Positions 1 to 5,196 of a stretch of 5,196 bases of DNA are shown in pieces (position 1 is the first letter of the stretch; each line of letters opens with the position of its first letter). The stretch comes from an uncultured Lachnobacterium sp. (GTDB lineage: Bacteria; Bacillota; Clostridia; Lachnospirales; Lachnospiraceae), in the NCBI GenBank assembly GCA_900548765.1, contig URLU01000162.1, positions 1 through 5,196 on the forward strand. Direction: 5' to 3'. A program made the position numbers and the translations under genes. Under the pieces are notes generated by a model. The model worked only from the letters and a program-made list of their open reading frames with translations. It did not search any database and was not told the DNA's origin.

Positions 1-1453
1 TGAACCATTCCATAACCATGGCACTGTTGTCTGTATGACGCCCATGTGAGCCCTTGCCATATACCTCTACACCGGTTGACTGTAGGTGCTCCAGAATATT
101 GCTGTAGCCATCCGGGTCATAATCATCCTCATAGAGATAGGAAACAATAAACTTAGTCTTTGACCAGTCTGCCACATCAAACTGCTCCCACATACGATTG
201 TTAAATTGCTCAATCGCCTTATCATCCAGTGAGCCATAGTTTTTCACTAGAATATCCAGGGATGTGGCAAAGCCGCCAGCCCTGAGCAGTCTCTCATTGC
301 GGGCTACATTTCCCATATTTGTGAGAGGCTTTGCCAGCAGCAGGGCATGAGGTCTTAACATTGAACCATAATACAGGGAGCCAAAGGTTCCCATGGAAGC
401 CCCGGACAAAATCAGGTCATCTGTAGAAAAATCCAGGTCTTTCATATAATTTTGTATCTCTTCTAAAATCATATGCTCAAAGCTCTCATCCCCCACATAG
501 AAAGCGCCACCCTCTGAACGCGGGTCTGTCAGAAGGAGAAAAGGACATCCGAAGCTTCTCATCATGTAGTAACCCTCAAAACCCTCCTGGGAGCGATAGC
601 CTGAAAAATAAACTGCAAAGGGAGGCTTCATGTCACCTCTTTCAAAATAACTGAATATCTCCTCTCCCTTATCTGACACCAGCCGCTTTCCTCCCGGCAG
701 AAAAAATCCATGTCCTCTGCGGGAATGTCTGTCATGCAGGGAAATAATCCTGAGACTGCCCTCGCCCCTTGCATGGATAGATGCAGACACAGGTCCGTAA
801 GCCCCCTCATTATCAATACATACTGATTCCTGCAGCTGGTCTTCGTTAAATACCCAGACCCGCTCCAGCTCTCCGATTGAGCCATTTACAAATTTTAATA
901 TATGAAGCTCAATCTCAACGCTCCCTGTCTTCTCGTATTCCAGATACAGGTCCAGTGCCTGGCCCTCAAAAACAGGAATATTGTGTTTCCAATAGGCAAT
1001 CTGGCTGAACTCCTCCCCAAACTGCCCCTCAAGGAGCATATTAAAGTTTCCCTTACAGGAAATCGCTCCCTTAAAGAATGGGCTTACAGTCAGATTATGA
1101 AAATTGAATTTTTCGCCATATGGATTGGTATAATAATTCCTGACCTCCGTATTCAGGAATTTCTGAATATCCCCTGTATAGATGTACTGTCCCATCTTTC
1201 TCTCGAAAAACAATTTGATGGGCTTAAGCTGCATATCCACCTGCTCTGTAGCATACAGGCAGAAGCCTCTGGTGATTTTCTGCAGGATTTGGGCATCCTC
1301 CATGCTTATATTTCTATCCAGTATAACCAAATCCATGAGCTTATCCGGCTTATCTGCAAGCTCATCAAACCATTCCAGATCCACATTATCAGGTATCTGA
1401 TATTTCTCTATCCAGTTTTCCTCACTCACTACTAATACATGTATATTACTCAC
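1..1453 (-). CDS. asp2: Accessory Sec system protein Asp2 (3' end cut by window edge)
   Basis: Asp2 belongs to the cytoplasmic Asp1-Asp2-Asp3 complex of the accessory Sec system. In streptococci it is needed for SRRP export and O-acetylates GlcNAc on the adhesin. The minus strand is open from a GTG at 1453 to the window edge, giving 484 complete codons with no in-frame stop. The family is usually about 500 residues, so only a short C-terminal piece is missing. The N-terminus reads MSNIHVLVVSEENWIEKY. A Ser-hydrolase-like domain begins near residue 275 (MKPPFAVYFSGYR). The nucleophile elbow GASMG places Ser at residue 353, and GRHTDN places His at 473. Acidic residues E442/D443 (YEDDYDPDGY) lie 30-31 residues before that His. 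GTG is chosen because a GGAGAAAGG-type ribosome binding site precedes it. The start overlaps the asp1 stop by 8 bp (GTGAGTAA), implying translational coupling. Asp3 would be expected next. Family assignment is firm; enzymatic activity is inferred from motifs. Confidence 0.95.
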   Translation of the reverse strand, partial: MSNIHVLVVSEENWIEKYQIPDNVDLEWFDELADKPDKLMDLVILDRNISMEDAQILQKITRGFCLYATEQVDMQLKPIKLFFERKMGQYIYTGDIQKFLNTEVRNYYTNPYGEKFNFHNLTVSPFFKGAISCKGNFNMLLEGQFGEEFSQIAYWKHNIPVFEGQALDLYLEYEKTGSVEIELHILKFVNGSIGELERVWVFNEDQLQESVCIDNEGAYGPVSASIHARGEGSLRIISLHDRHSRRGHGFFLPGGKRLVSDKGEEIFSYFERGDMKPPFAVYFSGYRSQEGFEGYYMMRSFGCPFLLLTDPRSEGGAFYVGDESFEHMILEEIQNYMKDLDFSTDDLILSGASMGTFGSLYYGSMLRPHALLLAKPLTNMGNVARNERLLRAGGFATSLDILVKNYGSLDDKAIEQFNNRMWEQFDVADWSKTKFIVSYLYEDDYDPDGYSNILEHLQSTGVEVYGKGSHGRHTDNSAMVMEWF

Positions 1454-3038
1454 TGATACCTAACACCTTTCTCCAGGCTCCAAGCAGAACACCGGTCGTG
1501 TATTTGTGCCCTATCTTATAGCACTGCACCAGAGCCTCATTCCAGTTTTCAAAGCTGTCCAGATAAAATTTCAGGCTCTCCCCTATCTGTGAAAAATCAT
1601 GAATCAGATAACCATTCTTCTTATGCTCAAAAAACTGATCCTCACTCAGGCTTATTCTCGGAACTCCCTTGCTGATAGCCGTAATGTCAACATAGACATC
1701 TACAATCTGTCTCAAATCCAGAATAACACGCTGCTCATTGATACATTTGCTGATTGTACGCTCATCCACACAGGTATCTATAAAAAATCTTTGATCCACA
1801 TCCTCTTCATCTATCTTATTTTCTGCCATAAGGCGGGGCTTTTCACGCTTCGCCCAGCGCCTGTCATAGCCCGCCTGCTCCAATATATCTGCGAGCTCGT
1901 TTGTAAGCTTTTCCTCTCGTCCCCAGGCAGCCTCTCTGGTAAAAATATGGACTCTTGCCAGCTCATTTGCAGTCATGTAATGAGCCGCCTCCAGTATAAT
2001 CTGGCGGTAATCATCTTTTCCTATTCCATCAATTGGTATCAGGATATTCTGCACCTTAAGCTGCGAGCTGATACCAAAATCCATTCGTGTGTCATAGGGA
2101 GGTATGTCTGTAATATTAAGGCTGTCCTCTCCAAGCCTCTCTTCAATAATTGCAGTAGTCTGCCTGGAATCAGTAATGACATAGTCAGATTTCTCCAGAA
2201 AGTCCCGTATGTCTCCTATCCGACTATAATCAAATCTATTTTCAAAAAAAGTAGTAACAACCCTCCTGCCCTGCAGGCAGTCCTCCAACAGATGAATATG
2301 TAACGGATGTGCCGCCACGAAAAACTTATCATCTGCCTGGGTATGCCGCAGATAGGAGGTCAGCACCTCCGCAATCACTTCTCCCAGAGAATCATAATAA
2401 ATTTTCTGGAAGGCAATCTCTTTAGTTTCCCCATCTACAGTAATATCATAGTCAGGAAATGAAGGATTAAGCTCCACATGTCCATCCGACATGAAGCAGC
2501 GCAGCTTCCATATACCCTGCATGGTCAGATAATCCTGATACTGTGGCAGACCCTGTTCATATACAATGGAGCCGGACACAAAGCCCCTGTCATCATAATA
2601 ATTCCTACGGATAATCTGATTATCCTGATACATATCGATTGAAATCGGATTGCCATCCTCACCAAACTCCACCTGAGCGTACTTCTGTCCCTTCATATAC
2701 GCCACCACAGCAAAGGGAGAATATGCAAATTCAACCCCTTCCGGCCACTTGATGTCCATATAGGACAAGACCGCAGTCTTAGTCCTCTTTATCTGGCAGA
2801 TTGCATCAAAGCATGACCAGTATGTAGACCTGTACATGCCCTGCCTGTGCAGAAAATGGCACAGATTAGGTGAAAATGCAAGTTCCAAAATACAATAGTC
2901 AGTCCTCACATTTCTATGAAAAAGTGTAATCTGCTTGATAGTCTCATCAAACTCAGACTTTGTCCTGCGCTCATACCAGGACTGTTCCCTCTCGCTCCAT
3001 TGATTCTCCTGATACCATGCCGGTATAAAATATAACAT
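1446..3038 (-). CDS. asp1: Accessory Sec system protein Asp1
   Basis: Asp1 is a cytoplasmic partner of Asp2 and Asp3. The complex binds the glycosylated SRRP and brings it to SecA2/SecY2. Known structures show a GT-B glycosyltransferase-like fold without demonstrated transferase activity. This protein is 530 residues, about the usual family size (roughly 525). It opens with MLYFIPAWYQENQWSE, the family's characteristic start. Residues 100-230 are the more variable, beta-rich part (repeated aromatic and charged strands such as YCILELAF and RRNYYDD). The Rossmann-like C-terminal half holds DYVITDSRQTTAIIEERLG (285-303), NILIPIDGIG (331-340), RFFIDTCVDE (417-426) and the conserved-looking end GVPRISLSEDQFFEHKKNGY (458-477). 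ATG at 3038 is preceded at 8 bp by AGGAG. It begins 18 bp after the secY2 stop and its last codons overlap the asp2 start, so all three are probably one transcript. No frameshift or truncation is visible. The assignment rests on length, sequence character and gene neighbours. Confidence 0.95.
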   Translation of the reverse strand: MLYFIPAWYQENQWSEREQSWYERRTKSEFDETIKQITLFHRNVRTDYCILELAFSPNLCHFLHRQGMYRSTYWSCFDAICQIKRTKTAVLSYMDIKWPEGVEFAYSPFAVVAYMKGQKYAQVEFGEDGNPISIDMYQDNQIIRRNYYDDRGFVSGSIVYEQGLPQYQDYLTMQGIWKLRCFMSDGHVELNPSFPDYDITVDGETKEIAFQKIYYDSLGEVIAEVLTSYLRHTQADDKFFVAAHPLHIHLLEDCLQGRRVVTTFFENRFDYSRIGDIRDFLEKSDYVITDSRQTTAIIEERLGEDSLNITDIPPYDTRMDFGISSQLKVQNILIPIDGIGKDDYRQIILEAAHYMTANELARVHIFTREAAWGREEKLTNELADILEQAGYDRRWAKREKPRLMAENKIDEEDVDQRFFIDTCVDERTISKCINEQRVILDLRQIVDVYVDITAISKGVPRISLSEDQFFEHKKNGYLIHDFSQIGESLKFYLDSFENWNEALVQCYKIGHKYTTGVLLGAWRKVLGISE

Positions 3039-3046
3039 AACAGTCG

Positions 3047-3051
3047 CTCCT
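3047..3051 (-). promoter_or_regulatory. Ribosome binding site of asp1
   Basis: AGGAG on the minus strand lies 8 bp before the ATG at 3038. It sits inside the 18-bp gap between secY2 and asp1, and fixes the asp1 start. Confidence 0.8.
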
Positions 3052-3056
3052 AATTA

Positions 3057-4259
3057 CTAGATAAATGGTTCGTATCTATCCATATTGCGGTATACCTCTG
3101 CCTCTCTGCCAAAGGAAATCCAGATGCTCGTAAACATCATAATCGAGCAGGGAAACATGGCAAGCTTGGAATTTATATAACCTCCAAACTGCAGGAAAAG
3201 CGGTACTCCTACGCAGATACCTATCACAACTGAGCTGATAAGGGAAAAACTGAGCACACAGCCCTGCAGATACCGCTTGGTTTCCCTGCCTGCATATACT
3301 CCAAGTATGGAATCACCAGACTTAAGCAAATCTTCTGCCGTCTTGCCCGGAGTAAGCATGATAAATGAAAATGCAATGGTAAGTATTACAATAATTGCTA
3401 TGTATACCCAGACTCCAAGCACTGATGTAAGGTTCATCCGGTGATAAATCCATTCAATAGTACCGCTCTCTGGGAACAGTTTATTTAAAAGCCCAAGAAC
3501 TGACTGAGGCAGAATAAACGCTGCTGATGCAAACATCATAGGAGTCACACCAACCGGATTCATCTTGTATGCAATGTAATCCTTGTCTGCATGGATATTG
3601 TGGATTGAAACTCTCTGCACTGCGATACGCTTCTCTGTATTTTCCAACACAAGCATGACTGCAATCTCGATAATACCAATCACAATTATGAGCCATAATT
3701 TTCTGAAAGGCTGTCCTACCAGCATTGTCATCATGCCATCAACAATATTTACAAGAAAAACACTGGTTTTTCCACAAATTCCGTATTTTGTTGCCCGGTC
3801 TCCCAGATATACCACGATAAGCATGCCCGCAATCAATTCCACAAAGGCTATGGTCTTTGCCTGAATAAGAGCTGTACCATCTACCTTATAGATATAGTTC
3901 TGCACTCGCTCATAGGCTTGCAGAATGCCTATTATAAGCATCAGGGTTACAGTCCATATATTGACTTTTTTCGGTGAAATCCTACGGGTTTTGTCCAGAG
4001 TTGCAATTGCAACAACAAGAACAATAAGCATCGATGCCAGCATATATGGCCATAGACCTAAAATAAAAATAGAACAATTCTTCATATCCCCGGATACTGC
4101 CTGTATAATAATAGACTGAGCATTGATGTCAACGTCCCGGTATGCCTCAACATCCACTCCATACAGGGGAATATTTCTGCCAATCATATATACAAACATA
4201 ACCATAAGTGAATACAGTATCTTATATAACAGAATGTGTTCTTTTGCTTTCTTCTTCAA
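3057..4259 (-). CDS. secY2: Accessory Sec translocon channel SecY2
   Basis: SecY2 is the SecY paralogue that forms the membrane pore for the serine-rich glycoprotein and works with SecA2 and the Asp proteins. The product is 400 residues, the usual SecY2 size (about 400-410), whereas housekeeping SecY is commonly around 430. About ten hydrophobic segments are visible, roughly at residues 14-31, 65-88, 101-118, 136-152, 160-180, 188-205, 240-260, 282-302, 334-355 and 365-383. The basic loop TLDKTRRISPKK (87-98) and KMNPVGVTPMMFASAAF (232-248) are recognisable SecY landmarks; the second corresponds to the K-x-N-x-x-G-V-x-P-x-x-FA motif before TM7. TTG at 4259 is taken as the start because AGGAG lies 7 bp upstream and the nearest upstream ATG runs straight into TAG in its own frame. 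The position between an SRRP gene and asp1 makes SecY2 far more likely than the housekeeping SecY, which sits in ribosomal protein operons. Confidence 0.96.
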   Translation of the reverse strand: MKKKAKEHILLYKILYSLMVMFVYMIGRNIPLYGVDVEAYRDVDINAQSIIIQAVSGDMKNCSIFILGLWPYMLASMLIVLVVAIATLDKTRRISPKKVNIWTVTLMLIIGILQAYERVQNYIYKVDGTALIQAKTIAFVELIAGMLIVVYLGDRATKYGICGKTSVFLVNIVDGMMTMLVGQPFRKLWLIIVIGIIEIAVMLVLENTEKRIAVQRVSIHNIHADKDYIAYKMNPVGVTPMMFASAAFILPQSVLGLLNKLFPESGTIEWIYHRMNLTSVLGVWVYIAIIVILTIAFSFIMLTPGKTAEDLLKSGDSILGVYAGRETKRYLQGCVLSFSLISSVVIGICVGVPLFLQFGGYINSKLAMFPCSIMMFTSIWISFGREAEVYRNMDRYEPFI

Positions 4260-4266
4260 ATTCTAA

Positions 4267-4271
4267 CTCCT
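4267..4271 (-). promoter_or_regulatory. Ribosome binding site deciding the TTG start of secY2
   Basis: AGGAG on the minus strand is followed by a 7-bp spacer (TTAGAAT) and then TTG AAG AAG AAA. No in-frame ATG stands near this site, so it supports the unusual TTG initiation codon. Confidence 0.82.
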
Positions 4272-4288
4272 GAAAATATCTCTATAGC

Positions 4289-4318
4289 ATTAGTGACCAT
4301 CTTTCGATGGTCACTAAT
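4289..4318 (-). other. Perfect 13-bp hairpin with GAAA tetraloop in the SRRP-secY2 intergenic gap
   Basis: Arms ATTAGTGACCATC (minus strand 4318-4306) and GATGGTCACTAAT (4301-4289) pair with no mismatch. They enclose a four-base loop that reads GAAA on the transcript strand, a stable GNRA tetraloop closed by C-G. On neither strand does a run of T follow, so it does not look like a standard intrinsic terminator. It lies between the SRRP stop (4352) and the secY2 ribosome binding site. A likely role is protecting or separating the SRRP message from the downstream export genes. That role is inferred; the structure is seen directly. Confidence 0.75.
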
Positions 4319-4324
4319 ATTATA
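4319..4324 (-). promoter_or_regulatory. Possible internal promoter -10 box (TATAAT)
   Basis: A consensus TATAAT stands on the minus strand between the SRRP stop and secY2. Transcription from it would start near 4312, within the first arm of the hairpin. At 16-18 bp spacing the -35 region is poor (TAGTAA or neighbours). TTGATG is present but only 11 bp away. The TG nearby is one base off the extended -10 position. The surrounding DNA is AT-rich, so a chance match is quite possible. Confidence 0.3.
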
Positions 4325-4351
4325 AGCAATTTTATCATCAATTACTATCTG

Positions 4352-5196
4352 TTATTTGTCGTTTTCGGAAGAATCATCTGACTTATTCTTGGCAGGTTTT
4401 CTTCTCTGATTATCGTATACACCCTTTCCGGTAATTGCTGCAACTCCTGCTGCAATCCACCACCACCAGTTCCTGATTCCATCCTTGGCTGTTCCGCCTG
4501 ATGCAAGTGGAACGTTGTCATCCTCAATTGTCTGGATGTCATCCTGTGTCTGGTCATCCTCCTGTCCATTAACTGCAAGTGGAACTTGCTGATCAGCTAT
4601 TGCAACTGCATTGTTCTGGGCTGCATTGGCGTTGGCATTTGCAGCTGCGTTGGTATTCGCTGCTGGTGCTGCATTAGCATTTGCCAAAGGTGTGACTGTT
4701 GGTGCTATGTTAGCATTTGCAGCTGGTGTTGCTGGAGCCACCGGTGTAGTGGTGCCAGTATTGGTACTATTGCTTGTTGAAGTGCTATCACTTGCTGAAG
4801 TACTTTCGCTTGTTGACTGGCTCGCACTTGCTGACTCGCTTGTGCTTGCTGACTCACTTGCACTTGATGACTCGCTTGTGCTTGCTGACTCACTCGCACT
4901 GATTGACTCGCTTGCACTTGCTGAGGCACTTGTGCTCTGTGACTCACTTACGCTTGTTGAAGCACTCTCGCTTGCTGATTCACTTGCACTTGCCGACTCA
5001 CTTGTGCTTACTGACTGGCTTGCGCTTGTTGAGGCACTTGCACTCTGTGACTCGCTTACGCTTGCTGAGGCACTTGCACTTGCTGACTCACTTGCGCTTA
5101 CTGAGGTACTTGCACTCTGTGACTGGCTTACGCTTGTTGATGCACTCTCGCTTGCTGATGTACTTGCACTTGCTGAGGCACTTGTGCTTGCTGACT
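4352..5196 (-). CDS. Serine-rich repeat surface glycoprotein, C-terminal part (5' end beyond window)
   Basis: This is the presumed cargo of the accessory Sec system: a secreted adhesin that is O-glycosylated on Ser/Thr in the cytoplasm before export. The gene enters from the right edge; 280 residues are visible and end at TAA (4354-4352). Visible residues 1-144 are 24 units of Ser-X dipeptides. Of these residues 73 are Ser; X is 29 Ala, 15 Thr, 13 Glu, 6 Gln, 5 Val and single Ile, Ser, Asp and Asn, with no Lys or Arg. Residues 145-193 form a Thr then Ala/Asn/Pro-rich linker (ANANIAP, ANANAAP, AANANANAA), suited to crossing the cell wall. Residues 198-231 are acidic and carry VPLA twice (204-207, 228-231). 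NWWWW (242-246) opens a short hydrophobic stretch to about 256, then a charged tail (YDNQRRKPAKNK, then acidic). No LPXTG is present. The signal peptide and binding domain lie outside the window, so ligand and name cannot be given. Confidence 0.92.
   Translation of the reverse strand, partial: SASTSASASASTSASESASTSVSQSQSASTSVSASESASASASASVSESQSASASTSASQSVSTSESASASESASESASTSVSESQSTSASASASESISASESASTSESSSASESASTSESASASQSTSESTSASDSTSTSNSTNTGTTTPVAPATPAANANIAPTVTPLANANAAPAANTNAAANANANAAQNNAVAIADQQVPLAVNGQEDDQTQDDIQTIEDDNVPLASGGTAKDGIRNWWWWIAAGVAAITGKGVYDNQRRKPAKNKSDDSSENDK
4421..4468 (-). other. C-terminal membrane segment of the SRRP, led by four tryptophans
   Basis: This stretch encodes WWWWIAAGVAAITGKG. 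The four Trp codons are consecutive TGG (4468-4457). The hydrophobic core is only about 14 residues before Lys, followed by VYDNQRRKPAKNK. It occupies the place where sortase substrates have their membrane segment and positive tail. I recall similar W-rich ends and TGKxxYD-type tails in surface proteins of Lachnospiraceae, which is the main taxonomic hint in the window. Confidence 0.65.
4502..4585 (-). repeat. Duplicated VPLA motif in the SRRP pre-membrane region
   Basis: The 12-bp sequence GTTCCACTTGCA occurs exactly twice, at minus-strand 4585-4574 and 4513-4502, 72 bp (24 codons) apart. In protein the two copies are IADQQVPLAVNG and IEDDNVPLASGG, sharing I-x-D-x-x-VPLA-x-x-G. The second copy is the one closest to the WWWW segment. 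The stretch between them is strongly acidic and Gln-rich (QEDDQTQDDIQTIEDD). Confidence 0.7.
4665..4720 (-). repeat. Imperfect 36-bp-spaced repeat in the Ala/Asn-rich linker
   Basis: Two 20-bp segments (4701-4720 and 4665-4684) match at 17 of 20 positions and lie 36 bp, or 12 codons, apart. They encode ANANIAP and ANANAAP. Together with the following TNAAANANANAA run, this shows that the wall-spanning linker also grew by small duplications, separately from the Ser repeat. Confidence 0.55.
4763..5194 (-). repeat. Tandem array of 24 x 18-bp serine-repeat units
   Basis: Reading the minus strand from 5194 down to 4763 gives exactly 24 units of 18 bp with no insertion or deletion. The array probably continues past the window edge. 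Each unit is TCA-nnn-AGY-nnn-AGY-nnn; the only departure is TCG in unit 12 (4996-4994). The nnn codons are mostly GCA, ACA, GAG, CAG or GTA, which differ mainly by single base changes. A larger period is also visible: units 3-5 (5158-5105) and units 13-15 (4978-4925) agree at 48 of 54 bp. Units 4-5 and 8-9 agree at 33 of 36 bp. Confidence 0.93.

Noticed and set aside
628..885. 85-codon minus-strand ORF inside the asp2 region
   Set aside because: It is in a different frame from asp2, which reads through here without a stop and carries recognisable family features. It has no domain or ribosome binding site.
902..1435. 177-codon plus-strand ORF
   Set aside because: Antisense shadow of the asp2 N-terminal part, with no recognisable protein character and atypical composition.
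1..1453. Possible asp2 pseudogene or frameshift, because no complete start-to-stop ORF covers this region
   Set aside because: Reading from GTG 1453 gives 484 uninterrupted codons in one frame with all family motifs. The stop simply lies beyond the window edge.
1599..2303. 234-codon plus-strand ORF opposite asp1
   Set aside because: Antisense shadow of a well-supported Asp1. Its length is explained by the codon use of the coding strand.
3057..4259. Housekeeping SecY
   Set aside because: Its length of about 400 residues and its position between an SRRP gene and asp1/asp2 point to SecY2. No ribosomal protein or adk/map genes are adjacent.
4289..4318. Hairpin as a rho-independent terminator of the SRRP gene
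   Set aside because: No T-run follows the stem on either strand. Position and symmetry fit a processing or stabilising element better, though partial termination cannot be excluded.
4586..4947. Cys/Trp-rich plus-strand ORF and Gln/Ala-rich minus-strand ORF over the linker and Ser repeats
   Set aside because: Low-complexity repeat DNA leaves other frames open. The Ser-X frame joins directly to the linker, VPLA and WWWW tail and is clearly the real one.
4763..5196. CRISPR-like or non-coding tandem repeat
   Set aside because: The 18-bp contiguous units have no spacers, keep the reading frame perfectly and encode the Ser-X pattern of an SRRP.

Overview
The window is a compact segment of an accessory Sec (aSec, SecA2/SecY2) locus, with every gene on the minus strand. 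In transcription order, from right to left, it holds the 3' end of a serine-rich repeat surface glycoprotein (SRRP) gene (4352 to beyond 5196), secY2 (3057-4259), asp1 (1446-3038) and asp2 (1 to 1453, cut by the left edge). The gene order srr-secY2-asp1-asp2 and the three protein families match the dedicated export systems of streptococci and staphylococci. Those systems glycosylate one giant Ser-rich adhesin in the cytoplasm and move it through a specialised SecY2 channel. On that model asp3, secA2 and the gtfA/gtfB glycosyltransferase pair should lie just beyond position 1, but none is visible here.

The right end is an uninterrupted array of 24 six-residue units in which every second residue is Ser. 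The unit is 18 bp and the Ser codons are strictly phased TCA-AGY-AGY (one TCG). An Ala/Asn/Pro-rich linker, an acidic stretch with two copies of a VPLA-containing motif, a WWWW-led hydrophobic segment and a charged tail follow. There is no LPXTG motif. This C-terminus differs from streptococcal and staphylococcal SRRPs and resembles surface proteins I recall from gut Clostridia (Lachnospiraceae and relatives). With the moderate GC content and Gram-positive ribosome binding sites, it suggests a Clostridia-class Firmicute. That placement is an inference and not certain.

Between the SRRP stop and secY2 lies a 92-bp gap. It carries a perfect 13-bp hairpin with a GAAA tetraloop on the transcript strand, no U-tract, and a TATAAT box just upstream of the hairpin. 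It may be a processing, stabilising or re-initiation point between the adhesin message and the export genes. Downstream the genes are tightly packed: 18 bp between secY2 and asp1, and an 8-bp overlap between asp1 and asp2. Start codons are TTG (secY2), ATG (asp1) and GTG (asp2).

How they work together, from knowledge of the family: SecY2 is the membrane channel. Asp1 (a GT-B-like fold) and Asp2 (a Ser hydrolase-like O-acetyltransferase) form a complex with Asp3, which guides the glycosylated SRRP to SecA2/SecY2 and modifies its GlcNAc residues. The SRRP is the single cargo. Asp2 here keeps the nucleophile motif GASMG (Ser353) and the GRHTDN His (His473). The system is known, but its clostridial-looking, non-LPXTG-anchored form is less described.
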